Assembly (NCBI RefSeq): GCF_003270085.1
Contig: NZ_QFDQ01000068.1
Coordinates: forward strand, 20,003 to 84,002
Origin: Streptomyces triticisoli
Lineage (GTDB): Bacteria; Actinomycetota; Actinomycetes; Streptomycetales; Streptomycetaceae
Direction of reading: 5' to 3'
DNA length: 64,000 nt
Made by a program: the position numbers and the translations under genes. The notes below the pieces were generated by a model, which saw only the letters and a program-made list of their open reading frames with translations, made no database searches and was not told the DNA's origin. Positions 17,293 through 26,910 of the stretch are shown here, piece by piece; the first letter of the stretch is position 1, and each line of letters opens with the position of its first letter.

Positions 17293-17670
17293 ATGCGGTC
17301 CGTCTCCCGCCCGGCACAGGCCGTCGTCCTGCACTACCGCAGCCGCGACGTCGTTCCGCTCCATCCCCTGGATGTCGCGGATGGTGAACTGCTGCGCATC
17401 ATCTGCGACCCCTACACGCCGGTGTTCCTCACGGTGCACGCGGGCGGACGCCGCAGATACAGCTACTGGCAGCCGTTCGACGCCCGTACCGGCAAGGGGA
17501 GTTGCTACGTCGCCCTGCCGACTGACGTGTGCGACATACTGCACTCCACCGGACGGATCACGCTGGGTGAGCCGCTCGTCGACCCGGGCAGGACGATCTA
17601 CCGCGTCCGGCCCGCCGACACCCTGACCGCTGCCCAGCGCTTGGTGCGGAAAACGGCTCACGCGGCATGA
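17293..17670 (+). CDS. Conserved-looking hypothetical protein
   Basis: 125 residues, family not recognised. AGGAAGG lies 8 nt before ATG 17293, and the composition is that of a compact soluble protein: IICDPYTPVFLTVHAGGRRR, YSYWQPFDARTGKGSCYVAL, LVDPGRTIYRVRPAD. No signal peptide or membrane segment. It stands alone between a CoA-transferase remnant and a broken transporter. Confidence 0.65.
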   Translation: MRSVSRPAQAVVLHYRSRDVVPLHPLDVADGELLRIICDPYTPVFLTVHAGGRRRYSYWQPFDARTGKGSCYVALPTDVCDILHSTGRITLGEPLVDPGRTIYRVRPADTLTAAQRLVRKTAHAA

Positions 17671-17809
17671 TCGAGGCTGCTCGGCGGTGCGGCCGCCGCC
17701 GTCGCGGTGCTGTACGCGCCGGGGCCGGACGTGCTCGCGGCTCTTGCTGGTCTGGAGGCGCCGGGGGCTGTGGGCAGGGTCATGGTCGGGCGGTGCGCGG
17801 CGGCTGCGC

Positions 17810-18487
17810 GGGGCGTCTGCCGTACCCACAGGCCGATCGCGACCATTACGGCGGAGAACAGGAACCGGCACGCGCCAGCCCCAGTTCAGGAAGGCCTCGG
17901 AGGGCTGCGACGGGTCGGCACCCGCCGTGGACGGCAGCAGCGCGCCGATGATCAGGAAGAGCCCGTTGCCGATGATGAAGCCGAGCGGGGCTCCCAGCTG
18001 GGGGAACGTGCCGTAGAGGGCGCGCTTGTCGCTGGGGGCGTTCTCGGTGGCGACCAGGGCGGGGCCGCTCCACTCGCCGCCGAGTGCGAAACCCTGCGCG
18101 AGCCGCATCAGCACCAGCAGCACGGTGGCGATCCAGCCGGCCTGCGCGTAGGTGGGCAGCACGCCGATGAGGAAGGTGGCGATGCCCATGGTGAGAAGCG
18201 AGGCCACCAGCGTGCCCTTGCGGCCGATCCGGTCGCCGGGGTGTCCGGAAGACGACGGCGCCGATCGGGCGGGCGACCATCGCGGCGCCGAACACCGCGA
18301 AGGACGACAGCAACGCTGTGGTCGGGTCGCTGCTCGGGAAGAAGAGCGCGGGGAAGACCAGGACGGCGGCGGTCGCGTAGATGTAGAAGTCGTAGAACTC
18401 GATCGTCGTGCCGATGAGGCTCGCGACGAGGACGCGGGACCGCGAGTTGACGGGTGCCTGGGCTGGGCTGGTGGTTGGTGCGGGCAT
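17810..18487 (-). pseudogene. MHS-type MFS transporter, twice frameshifted and truncated
   Basis: Starts at ATG 18487 and reads VASLIGTTIEFYDFYIYATA, the first helix of metabolite:H+ symporters. The frame shifts near 18240 to GDRIGRKGTLVASLLTMGIA and RLAQGFALGGEWSGPALVAT. It shifts again near 17870 to FLFSAVMVAIGLWVRQT, after which similarity stops. About the first 250 residues of the 430-residue family remain, so it is inactive. Confidence 0.8.
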
Positions 18488-18639
18488 TTCTTGGTCTTTC
18501 GCACGCGGGCGAAGAACGGTCGCCGGCGGTATGCGCCGACGGTCCGCACGACGGCACGCGTTCCCCTTCGGGAGACGGCTGCGCGAACGGTGCGGGCATG
18601 GTGACGATGTCAAGAATCTCATTCATCAGTCACCTCATG

Positions 18640-19300
18640 CCAAGATGTGAGACGAGCCCGGGCTGCCGGGCATTCTGGGAGCGTGCCGGCGAACGGTCCG
18701 GCGCGGACCGGGAACAGCCGCAGGCCGTCAAGGACGTCGCGATGGCGGCGGCCAGGTCGACGACTCCGGCGATCATGCCGGCGGTGCGGTCGGCGGGCGA
18801 CGTGGGAACGGAGGGCAGGGCCGCCGTCTTGACCGCGTACAGCAGCGCGAAGCTGAGACCGGTACCGGGGCTGAACGCCCCCGCGCTCAGGCCGGGCAGG
18901 AACCCTGGACTCCCCTTGGGGGAAAGGACGATGCCGAGCCCGTTGAGCACGATGTTCGCCGCGTCCTCGAAGCGGACGATCCGCCAGTTCGGCAATCGCC
19001 TCCGGCGACGGAGGACGTGACTTACGGGGCTGCCCATCGGTCCGCCCGCTCGTCCTGGGCGAGTGCCGGGGTCAGTCCGTCACGGCGAGGAGTGCGACTC
19101 CCGGCCGGTCCATCCGGCCGCGGCGGGTGGCTTGGACTCGGGGGCCAGGGCGGCGACCAGAACGGTGGCGAGGATCGCCACGACGGCCGTCGTCCGGAAG
19201 GCCGACCGGAAGCCGTGGTTGCCGGCGGAAGCCACGGGCCGGGGCGTCGACACCGGCGATGCCGCCGTTGACGGCAGTGATCACGCTCAGCGGGGTGCCG
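18640..19300 (-). pseudogene. Remnants of another MFS transporter
   Basis: Two minus-strand pieces look like the final helices of a 14-helix drug exporter: AFRTTAVVAILATVLVAALA at about 19130-19210 and LSFALLYAVKTAALPSVPTS followed by AGMIAGVVDLAAAIATSLT at about 18750-18860. They are in the reverse of the natural order, so they are rearranged or from two genes. Identification is tentative. Confidence 0.35.
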
Positions 19301-19709
19301 TACGTCTTCGACTCGGTCGCCTCCACCCCGGCATGATCAGGCAGAGAGGGACGACCGGGCCGGACCACCCTGGATGATGCGGTCGGCGAACAGTACGGAC
19401 TTCCAGGCATTTCAAACTGTGCGCGTTGGTGATTGGTGCGGCAAAGCAGGTCAAAACTTCCATCGCGCATCAACACCAGCCGCCCTGCTGGGGCCCACCC
19501 GATTGCGGCATGACATAGGTCACGGAGTGTCTGGCTCGATCTTGGAATGCGCAGCCCCCTGCCACTGCTGCACTCCTTGAAGGCTTGCCCTGTTCCAAGG
19601 GCGTGCTGGGCAATGGTGCTCAGCGCGACGGGCCACGGGGGCTGGAGACGACCCGGGCCTTTCTGCCCCTCGTTCCTGGATTGCTGTTGTTGAAAGGTTT
19701 TCCTGCGTC
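19301..19709. other. No supported gene
   Basis: Upstream region of the MFS pump at 19710. No motif, hairpin or coding frame that I can support. Confidence 0.45.
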
Positions 19710-21017
19710 ATGCCACTGGCTCTGCTGGCTCTGGCTGTCGTTGCGTTCGGTATCGGTACGACCGAGTTCGTCACGATGGGGCTGCTGCCCCAGATCGCTG
19801 ACGGGATCGGCGTGTCCGTGCCGGACGCCGGCAACCTCGTCTCGGCCTACGCGCTCGGTGTTGTCGTCGGCGCACCCGTGCTGACGGGTATCGGCGCGCG
19901 GGTACCCCACAAGCGGCTGCTGCTGTTCCTGTCCGGGCTGTTCGTGGTCGGCAACATCGCGTCCGCGCTTGCTCCCAGTTTCGGCCTGCTGTTCGCCGCG
20001 CGTTTCCTGGCAGGTCTGCCGCACGGGGCGCTGTTCGGTGTGGGCGCCGTCGTGGCCTCCCGGCTGGTCGCCCCCGAACGGGCTGCGCGCGCCGTTTCGA
20101 GGATGTTCCTCGGGCTCACCGTCGCGAACATTGTCGGCGTCCCGGCCGGAACGGCCCTCGGGCAGCAGTTGGGCTGGCGGTCCGCCTACGGCGCGGTCGC
20201 CGTGATCGGCCTTGTCGCGCTCGCCGCGCTGGCACTCTTCGTTCCTCACCAACCGCGCGGCCGGCAGTCCGGAATTCGGCACGAGCTGCGGGCCATGGGC
20301 AACAGGCAGGTCGCGATCGGGCTGGTCACGGCAGTTGTGGGCTTCGGCGGGTTCTTCGCCGTCTACAGCTACCTGGTGCCCATGCTGACGAACCTGACGG
20401 GCGTCTCCGGCTCCTCGACCACTTTGGTTCTTGCTCTCTACGGCGTCGGCATGACGCTCGGCACACTGATCGCGGGCCCTCTCACGGACCGGGCCCTGCG
20501 CCCGACGCTGTACGCGGGGCACGCTCTGCTCGCCGTGGCACTGGTGGCGTTCTATTTCACCGTCCACAGCACCGTGCCCGCCCTGGTGACGATCACCTTC
20601 ATCGGTGCGATGGGTTCCTTCATCACCACGCCCGTCCAGATGCTGCTCATGGCCAAGGCGAAGAACGCTCCCACGATGGCGGCGGCCTCCAACCACTCCG
20701 CCTTCAACCTGGCCAATGCGGGCGGTGCCTGGCTTGGCGGCTTGGCCATCTCGGCAGGCTGGGGCTGGGCCTCGCCCAGCATGGTCGGCGCGGCTCTTGC
20801 CGCGGCAGGCCTCGGCCTGGCCCTCATCGGCGGTCTCATGGACCGAGGCGGCCCCGGCTCCGTGGTGATCACGTCGTCCGGTGCGGAAGCCTCGACGGGA
20901 GCCGGACAGGTCAGGGCAGCCCAAAGCATGGATGAACCTGCTCGCTCCCCCCAGCCTCCGGGAACCGGGAGCAGCGCCCCGGGGCCCCGGCGACCTGATG
21001 GGCTCGGCCCGGCTTGA
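19710..21017 (+). CDS. MFS efflux transporter (DHA1, AraJ/CmlR-like)
   Basis: 435 residues, twelve hydrophobic segments up to about residue 390. The start LALLALAVVAFGIGTTEFVT followed by MGLLPQIADGIGVSVPDAGN, and GARVPHKRLLLFLSGLFVVG, are typical of arabinose-efflux/chloramphenicol-exporter relatives. It pumps small molecules out using protons; the substrate is unknown. The last 45 residues are Ser/Pro/Gly-rich and unlike the family, so the original 3' end was probably replaced at about 20890. Otherwise intact. GAAAGG lies upstream of ATG 19710. Confidence 0.88.
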   Translation: MPLALLALAVVAFGIGTTEFVTMGLLPQIADGIGVSVPDAGNLVSAYALGVVVGAPVLTGIGARVPHKRLLLFLSGLFVVGNIASALAPSFGLLFAARFLAGLPHGALFGVGAVVASRLVAPERAARAVSRMFLGLTVANIVGVPAGTALGQQLGWRSAYGAVAVIGLVALAALALFVPHQPRGRQSGIRHELRAMGNRQVAIGLVTAVVGFGGFFAVYSYLVPMLTNLTGVSGSSTTLVLALYGVGMTLGTLIAGPLTDRALRPTLYAGHALLAVALVAFYFTVHSTVPALVTITFIGAMGSFITTPVQMLLMAKAKNAPTMAAASNHSAFNLANAGGAWLGGLAISAGWGWASPSMVGAALAAAGLGLALIGGLMDRGGPGSVVITSSGAEASTGAGQVRAAQSMDEPARSPQPPGTGSSAPGPRRPDGLGPA

Positions 21018-21149
21018 AGCACTGTTGGCCGCCCCGGTCGAGAGCCGCACCAACAGAGCCCGGTGCGGGAGCGGCCGGCCGGGGCGGCGGCCGTATCGAC
21101 ACCTGCCGGGACGGCCGCCAAGGGGCACGCGGCACGGACCGGCACCCGA

Positions 21150-21370
21150 TGGCCGGTCAACGAATCCCGGGGAACGGCGGTTTCCTCCTCCAGGACGGCG
21201 GCAGTGGCCAGGCGGCGTGCGCGGGTGACGACTACGTACCACACGCGCAACGTCTCGTCCGGCGGGATCGCCTGTGGCCCAGCGGCGTACGCTGTCCTGC
21301 TCAGACAGGAGCAGGAGCACTCCGTCGGCTTCGTCGCCCTTGAACTGGTGGACGGCGCTGGTGCGGATTC
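21150..21370 (-). pseudogene. UvrD/Rep-type helicase, C-terminal motif remnant
   Basis: TSAVHQFKGDEADGVLLLL in one frame and then ETLRVWYVVVTRARRLATAA in another match motifs V (VHxxKGxE.D.V) and VI (LRLLYVAxTRAR) of superfamily 1 helicases. The distance between them is about right. Everything else is missing. Confidence 0.55.
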
Positions 21371-21581
21371 CGGTGGCGGGGGTGGGCCGGTGGGAACGCC
21401 GAGGGCCGCGACGCCTTCGCCAAGGCAGTGGCAGAACTGCGCCGGATCGACTACCTCGTAGCCGACGCCAGCACACCCAGCGGCGTCGGGGAGCGCCTGG
21501 TCGTCGACCTCGCTCCTGCACTGGACGCCCAGCTCCTTCCTCGCCCCCGGATCTTCTGAGCCTTCCGGAAACGCCACCAGC

Positions 21582-21690
21582 ATGCCTGAGCGGAACAAAC
21601 AGTTCGGCCTGTACGGCGTTCGCGGCACCAAGGGCCGTGAAGCCGTCGCCCACCCCCAGCTCCGCCTCGCCCGCCCTCCTCGCCGAGGAC
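21582..21690 (+). pseudogene. N-terminal remnant shared with Tpg-like gene at 53968
   Basis: MPERNKQFGLYGVRGTKGRE matches MPGRNKQFGPYGARGVRGHE at 53968 (16 of 20 identical). After about 35 residues the likeness is lost. It is a second decayed copy of the same gene family. Just upstream, at 21415-21561, a plus-strand frame reading ELRRIDYLVADASTPSGVGE looks protein-like but is unidentified. Confidence 0.45.
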
Positions 21691-22730
21691 CTCCGCCGCC
21701 CTGGGAACGGCCCAGCGAGTCCTGTCGGCTCACCCCCGCCCGGGTCCGCCGGGGGTTCCGCCGCCTTTGCGTGAGGGCCACCAGTCCCGCAGGTGCGCCC
21801 AAACCTTCCCGGCGCGGCCCGGATGTTCACCAGGCTCACAGAACCGCAGGCCGGCCCATGTTACGAGCCGGGAAAGACCGTGAAGGAGTCGCAGCCGGTC
21901 GTGTCCCGCCAAAAGCGCCGGTGTTGCACTCCAAGGGACACCATCCGGTTCCCCATCGATTTCAGGGCGGTCGCCGACTCCGAGGAGGTGCCCTGCCACA
22001 CCGGCGTGACGGACTGCAACCCGTGGGCCTCTGAGCCGTTCGACACCGGCCTCAAGACGGGGGTGGGCCGGAGGGAGCGGTTCACCGAGCTGGTGGGCCG
22101 AGCAGCTGAGCTCCGGCATTTTGCCGGCGCTGGCAGCACCCGGAGGGAGGCGCACCCGCCCTCCTGGTCGCAGACCCCCCAGGCCCCTCGGCTGGAGGCG
22201 CAGAAGATCACATCTGTCGGCGGGCCGGCGGCGGTCAAGGTGCCCAGAGACCGCCGTGACGTCGCCCACCACATACGCGAGGCATTCTCGGGTCCTTCGG
22301 CCGGGAGCCTCCTGACGGTCGCGCAGACAGTGGCGGCCCGCACCAGCCAGTACGAGGCCGGTGAGATCAGTGCCGGTGCGGTGGCCGGCAGACTCCCACT
22401 GACAACCTTCCCGGCGTCCGGACCGTCCCCGGATCCAGCCCGCTGTCCGCCCGCAAGATCACCTGACCCGTCCGTCCCCCTCCCCGGCGGCGCGTGCCCC
22501 GTCGGGAGGGGTTCCCGACATCGCCCGGGGCCCGGGACCCGTCTGGTCGTCCTTTCCGCGCGGGCGGAGGTGAGCCGCACGCTGCCGAGCCCACCGACGG
22601 CGGCTACCTGGAGCACAGGGGGACTCCCCTCCGTGCCTGGCGCCCGGTGGGCGCGAGGCGACTGCGGCTGCCTCCGGCATCGCATCGCCGGGTGCCCGGG
22701 GGAGAGGCCCGCGGAACGCCACACCGGTCG
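21691..22730. other. No supported gene (about 1 kb)
   Basis: Several long frames run through on both strands because stop codons are rare at this GC content, but none shows motifs, a good start or protein-like composition. It is probably decayed DNA. Confidence 0.5.
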
Positions 22731-23399
22731 TCAGGGCATCTCACGCATCCGGCTGATCTCGCTGGTCTGCTGTGCGATCACATCGTTCGCCATCTCCTCG
22801 ACCTGTACGTTGTTGCCGTCCGAGAGCACCGAGGTGGCCATGATGATCGCGCCGTCGTGGTGCGTGATCATGAGTTTCAGGAACAGCTCGTCGAAGGCCG
22901 CGCCCCGCGCCGCGCGCAACTGCTTCAGCTGCGCCTCGGTCGCCATGCCGGGCATCGCGGCATGGTCGTGATTGTGCCCCGAGCTCGCGCCGCCACTGGC
23001 GCGCCGCGCCCCGCCGTGGTGCTTCAACCACCCCTTCATGGCGTCGATTTCAGGCCCCTGACCTGCGGCAATACGTGAAGCGATCCGCTTCACGCTGTCC
23101 GACTTCGCCTGGTGCGCGGCGAGTTCGGTCATCTCCAGGGCCTGGCCGTGGTGGATGATCATCATCTGGATGTACTCGAAGTCCGCCGCATTGGGGGAGT
23201 CGTCGGGCATCTCCTTCGCGGCGTCCTCGGCGGGCAGGGTCCGGGCGGGCTCACCGGGCTTGCCGGGAGCGATCACCGAGGGACCGGGCGCGCTCTTCTT
23301 CCCCGGGGCGTCCGCGTCCGAGTCGCACCCGCTGACAGCGAGGGCGGCAAGAGCGAGAGCGGTGACCGCCCGCCACTTGACACGATCAAAGATTTTCAC
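22731..23399 (-). CDS. DUF305 lipoprotein
   Basis: From GTG 23399 it begins MKIFDRVKWRAVTALALAAL with lipobox AVSGC, so it is exported and lipid-anchored. The mature part has two DUF305 repeats: YIQMMIIHHGQALEMTELAA and LKLMITHHDGAIIMATSVLS, each with the HH pair that gives the family its ferritin-like, probably metal-binding core. A His-rich insert (GHNHDHAAMPGM) lies between them. ATG 23432 is an alternative start with a longer leader. It is divergent from the LVIVD-repeat gene across about 100 bp. Confidence 0.9.
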   Translation of the reverse strand: MKIFDRVKWRAVTALALAALAVSGCDSDADAPGKKSAPGPSVIAPGKPGEPARTLPAEDAAKEMPDDSPNAADFEYIQMMIIHHGQALEMTELAAHQAKSDSVKRIASRIAAGQGPEIDAMKGWLKHHGGARRASGGASSGHNHDHAAMPGMATEAQLKQLRAARGAAFDELFLKLMITHHDGAIIMATSVLSDGNNVQVEEMANDVIAQQTSEISRMREMP

Positions 23400-23497
23400 G
23401 ACGAGTGCGTTGCCATCTTCTGATCTGTACATGAAAAAGACGATACTGCCGCTGTCCGTGCACCGTTCCCTTGCGAACGGAGAGCAGGGAGGAAACA

Positions 23498-25000
23498 GTG
23501 AACCTGTTGAACAGTCCCCGAACACGGCGCAGACACCTGGGAGTTGTGGCAGCCGCCACCGGCCTGCTGGCGGCGCTGCTCACGGCAGCTCCGGCCGTGG
23601 CGACGCCCGACCCCGGCGACGCCACCACCGCGCCTCAGCGTGTGTCGAAGAGTGAGGCGACCGAGATCAGCACGGCCATCGCCAAGGGCGAGATACCGGC
23701 GCCGGACGAGATCGTCCACTCCGACAACATCGAACACCTCGCCAACGTCCCCAAGGACGCCCTGCCGGATCTCAACTCCGACCTCGCCTTCCAGGGCAAG
23801 TACGCGTTCGCCGGCAACTACGACGGCTTCCGCATCTTCGACATCAGCAACCCGAAGGCTCCCAGGACGGTCTCCCAGGTGTTGTGCCCGGGGTCGCAGA
23901 ACGACATATCCGTCTCCGGGAACCTGCTGTTCCTGTCCACCGACTCCTCACGCAGCGACAACTCCTGCTCGAGCACGACGCAGCCCGCGAGCGAGAAGTC
24001 GTCGTGGGAGGGCATGAAGATCTTCGACATCAGCGACAAGAAGAACCCCAAGTACGTCGCGGCCGTCGAGACCAGCTGCGGCTCACACACGCACTCCCTC
24101 GTCCCCCGCGGCCGCAACGTCTACATCTACGTGTCCTCGTACTCCCCGAGCCCGTCGTTCCCCGACTGCCGGCCCCCGCACGACGGCATCTCGATCGTCA
24201 AGGTGCCGCGCAACGCCCCCGAGAAGGCCGCGGTCGTCAACTTCGCGGTGCTCTTCCCGGGTGACGGCCCCGACGGCGGCGGCAACCCCGGCGCGCCCAC
24301 CAACCCGGGTGTCTCCAAGACGACCGGCTGCCACGACATCACCGTGCTGCCGTCGAAGGACCTGGCCGCCGGTGCCTGCATGGGCGACGGCATCCTGATG
24401 TCCATCAAGGACCCGGAGCACCCGAAGATCATCGACCGGGTCCAGGACAACGTCAATTTCGCGTTCTGGCACTCGGCGACCTTCAACCAGACCGCGAAGA
24501 AGGTCGTCTTCACCGACGAACTCGGCGGTGGAGGCGCCGCGACCTGCAACGCGGCCATCGGCCCGAACCGCGGTGCCGACGGCATCTACGACATCGTCGG
24601 CAAGGGCGACCGGCGCAAGCTCGTCTTCCGCGGCTACTTCAAGATCCCCCGGCACCAGGCGGACACCGAGAACTGCGTCGCCCACAACGGCTCGCTGATC
24701 CCGGTCAAGGGCCGCGACATCATGGTCCAGGCCTGGTACCAGGGCGGCGTCTCGGTCTGGGACTTCACCGACTCGGCGAAACCGAAGGAGATCGGCTACT
24801 TCGAGCGGGGCCCGCTCACCACGGACCTGCTGACCGTGGGCGGCTCCTGGTCCGCGTACTACTACAACGGCTACATCTACTCGAACGACATCGCCAAGGG
24901 CTTCGATGTGCTCAAGCTCAGCGACCGGCGCACCGACCCGGCCCGAGAGATCCGCCTGGACCAGCTGAACGTCCAGACCCAGCCGGACTACTTCGACTGA
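23498..25000 (+). CDS. Secreted LVIVD-repeat protein
   Basis: 500 residues from GTG 23498, with GGGAGGA 5 nt upstream. A signal peptide runs to about residue 35 (VAAATGLLAALLTAAPAVA). The rest is a beta-propeller-like series with LVIVD-type strands: NYDGFRIFDISNPKAPRTVS, GMKIFDISDKKNPKYVAAVE, GVSVWDFTDSAKPKEIGYFE, with His/Asp/Cys-rich loops (SCGSHTHSLVPRG; KTTGCHDITVL). The function is unknown. The pairing with a divergent DUF305 gene is common in Streptomyces and suggests joint work at the cell surface. A strong terminator follows. Confidence 0.9.
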   Translation: MNLLNSPRTRRRHLGVVAAATGLLAALLTAAPAVATPDPGDATTAPQRVSKSEATEISTAIAKGEIPAPDEIVHSDNIEHLANVPKDALPDLNSDLAFQGKYAFAGNYDGFRIFDISNPKAPRTVSQVLCPGSQNDISVSGNLLFLSTDSSRSDNSCSSTTQPASEKSSWEGMKIFDISDKKNPKYVAAVETSCGSHTHSLVPRGRNVYIYVSSYSPSPSFPDCRPPHDGISIVKVPRNAPEKAAVVNFAVLFPGDGPDGGGNPGAPTNPGVSKTTGCHDITVLPSKDLAAGACMGDGILMSIKDPEHPKIIDRVQDNVNFAFWHSATFNQTAKKVVFTDELGGGGAATCNAAIGPNRGADGIYDIVGKGDRRKLVFRGYFKIPRHQADTENCVAHNGSLIPVKGRDIMVQAWYQGGVSVWDFTDSAKPKEIGYFERGPLTTDLLTVGGSWSAYYYNGYIYSNDIAKGFDVLKLSDRRTDPAREIRLDQLNVQTQPDYFD

Positions 25001-25066
25001 CACGGCAAAGGCATGCCGGGCTCCGGGCCCAGGAACCCGGAGGCGCGGGCAAGCGCCATGGCACCG

Positions 25067-25098
25067 GTCCCGCCGGGCGGCTCACCGCCCGGCGGGAC
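25067..25098 (+). terminator. Terminator after LVIVD-repeat gene
   Basis: A perfect 14-bp stem, GTCCCGCCGGGCGG with its complement, and a CTCA tetraloop, 66 bp past the stop codon. Confidence 0.75.
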
Positions 25099-25149
25099 GC
25101 CCGGCTCCCGGTCCAGACCGAAGCGGTGGATGATCCCGCCGACTCCGCT

Positions 25150-25645
25150 CAGTACCAGGCGAGTGCTCGGGGGAACAGTTCGCCTTGTCCCGTACTCCCG
25201 CGGTCCACTTGGGGTCGGCCATGCCGGTGCGGGCCCGGCGCACTGCACGGGCAACCGCGGTGACGGCCTCGTCCTGGCCGACGACGCACTGGTGCAGGTG
25301 CTCCTCCAGCTTCATAAGCCGGTCGCGTTCCTCCAGGGTGAGCCGGGCGACGGGCATGCGGGTGGCGCGGGAGGCGACCTCGGCGATGTCCTCGGCCGTG
25401 ACCTTGGGCTCTTCCGTGCGTCCCGGCTCTGTTCCTGGGCGACGGCCAGGTCGTCCTGGGCCTACTTGACCCGATCACGCAGGTTCTTGGCGCGGTCGTA
25501 GTCCTCCTCGGCGACGGCCTGGTCCTTTTCCCGGCGCAGTGCCGCCAGGCGGTCTTCCAGCTCACGTGTGTCGGCCGGAGCTGTCCTGGCGCGCAGCCGA
25601 ACCCGGGCGGCGGCCGGGATGCTGGTCATCCAGGGCTGATCCACA
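25150..25645 (-). pseudogene. ClpC/ClpB-type ATPase, middle-domain remnant
   Basis: Pieces in three frames: SIPAAARVRLRARTAPADTR, then LRREKDQAVAEEDYDRAKNL (the ClpC coiled-coil middle domain), then AQDDLAVAQEQS, then RLTLEERDRLMKLEEHLHQC and VVGQDEAVTAVARAVRRAR (start of AAA module 2). Both ATPase sites are incomplete and there are at least two frameshifts. Confidence 0.75.
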
Positions 25646-25655
25646 GGTACTGAGC

Positions 25656-25808
25656 ATGGCTCCCGTCATCGCCCTGTTGATCGCTGCCATCGGCTCCGGC
25701 CGACTCGCCGTCGACCGGTTCTTCCGCTGAGGTACCGGCGGCTGGGCCGAAGCCGCCTTCGCCCTCGGACTCGGCGATATCGGTGCCGCCGTCACGCTGA
25801 GTCTCTGA
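25656..25808 (+). pseudogene. DoxX C-terminal remnant with nonsense codon
   Basis: GSGRLAVDRFFR, stop, GTGGWAEAAFALGLG, then AAVTLSL matches the end of the DoxX protein at 13237 (GPGRLAVDRLFRWGAGGWKE). The TGG for Trp is TGA here. The first two thirds of the gene are absent. Confidence 0.75.
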
Positions 25809-26089
25809 CGGCATTCCGGCAGGCCGTGCCACATGGTCCTCCGCCAAAACGGCAATCCAAAAAGGCGCCGCTTACGTAACCGAAGTACGGCTACACCTGG
25901 GGATACGTCCCTGGTCGGCTGGTTCCCGCGCAGCGGGGATCTTGGATGCGAGACGTGCTCCTCGAACGTGCGGGGCGACGCCCACGACCGTGCCGCTCCC
26001 CTGCGGCCGCGGTCATCCATTTCGTGCCGCCAAGACCGCGCCGGCCGGGTCACACGGGCCGACGCGGCAGAAGGAAGAATGCATTCATC

Positions 26090-26362
26090 ATGCGAGCAAA
26101 AGGCGCTATGCGTCTCGTCGCGACGTCGGCCGCCGTTCTGATGGCCGGCGGCGCTGCGATCGGCGCGGCTGGCACGGCCGCAGCAGCAGCCCCTGCCGTG
26201 CACACCCATGTGACCACCAGTCGGTGCTTCGGCGACGACTGGCGCTGCTTTGACCATGGCGGGTTCCGCTTCGATGACGACTTCGACCACGGCGGGTTCC
26301 GCTTCCACCACCACTTCCACCACCGCTTCGACCGCGGCCCCGTCGTGATCATCGTGCGCTAG
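26090..26362 (+). CDS. Small exported His/Phe/Asp-rich protein
   Basis: 90 residues. A signal peptide (MRLVATSAAVLMAGGAAIGA then AGTAAAAA) is followed by about 45 residues dominated by His, Phe, Asp, Arg and Gly. They include the repeated unit FDHGGFRF (twice), a His/Phe run (HHHFHHRF) and two Cys in CFGDDWRCF. The composition suggests metal binding or assembly at the surface; this is inference. AGAAGGAAGA precedes ATG 26090 and a 13-bp stem terminator follows the stop at 26383. No family recognised. Confidence 0.7.
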   Translation: MRAKGAMRLVATSAAVLMAGGAAIGAAGTAAAAAPAVHTHVTTSRCFGDDWRCFDHGGFRFDDDFDHGGFRFHHHFHHRFDRGPVVIIVR

Positions 26363-26382
26363 TAGCGGTCGCCGCTGGAACT

Positions 26383-26417
26383 CAAGGGGGCGCGCTCATC
26401 GCGGGCGCGCCCCCTTG
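26383..26417 (+). terminator. Terminator after small exported protein
   Basis: A perfect 13-bp stem, CAAGGGGGCGCGC with its complement, and a 9-nt loop, 20 bp after the stop. Confidence 0.75.
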
Positions 26418-26653
26418 TCGAAGAAGATCAGTAGGCGTGCCGGTCCTGCTTCCCCGTAATGCGCCGTTTGTCCAGGAGCAGCAGCGGCCAGGCTCGTGGC
26501 CGCCCCCCAGCGCTTGGGCCGCTCGTGTACGTGTGGCCGACCGGGCAAACCAGGCGGTACGGGGTGGAACGGCTGGTGGCTCCTTCCGCTGCAGGAGCCG
26601 GAGCATGCCCACGATCAAGGGCTGTTTCCAGGCATGAACGAAGGAATAGCAGC

Positions 26654-26858
26654 ATGGCCAGCGGCACCGTGAAGTGGTTCAACCCCGAAAAAGGGTTATG
26701 GCTTCATCGCCCAGGACAACGGAGGTCCGGACGTCTTCGCCCGCTACTCCGAAATCCAGGGCGACGGCTACCGTCAGCTGACCGAGGGCGAGCACGTCAC
26801 CTTCGGCATCGCCCAGGGACAGAAGGGCCCGCAGGCACAAAACATCGTCCGGGGCTGA
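26654..26858 (+). pseudogene. Cold-shock protein (CspA family), frameshifted
   Basis: ATG 26654 gives ASGTVKWFNPEKG, the first RNA-binding strand of cold-shock domains. A run of five A at 26688-26692 then breaks the frame. One base fewer restores GYGFIAQDNGGPDVFARYSE, then DGYRQLTEGEHVTFGIAQGQ and QNIVRG with a stop at 26858, giving the full 67-residue protein. RNP1 is GYGFIA and RNP2-like is DVFARYS. It is a single-base insertion or a sequencing error. A good terminator follows. Confidence 0.85.
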
Positions 26859-26876
26859 CCGCTCACGGTGATGCAA

Positions 26877-26910
26877 GGCGGGTTGCCGGAACAGGCAGCC
26901 CGCCTCTTTT
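26877..26910 (+). terminator. Rho-independent terminator after csp
   Basis: Stem GGCGGGTTGCC with GGCAGCCCGCC (one T-G pair), loop GGAACA, then TCTTTT. It is the most classical terminator in the window. Confidence 0.85.

Noticed and set aside
14839..18549. 1236-codon open frame on the minus strand
   Set aside because: It is the antisense of prpE and neighbours; composition is shadow-like. Only its 5' part (MFS fragment near 17870-18240) is real and is listed separately.
19620..21839. 739-codon open frame on the minus strand
   Set aside because: Antisense of the intact MFS pump. Only the VHQFKGDEADG helicase piece near 21350 looks like protein.
21793..22971. 392-codon plus-strand frame
   Set aside because: Ends antisense to the DUF305 gene; residues upstream lack motifs and the start has no ribosome site.
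24083..25003. 306-codon minus-strand frame
   Set aside because: Exact antisense of the LVIVD-repeat gene with no motifs of its own.
26428..26682. 84-codon minus-strand frame upstream of the cold-shock gene
   Set aside because: Overlaps the cold-shock start and ribosome site; no protein-like features.
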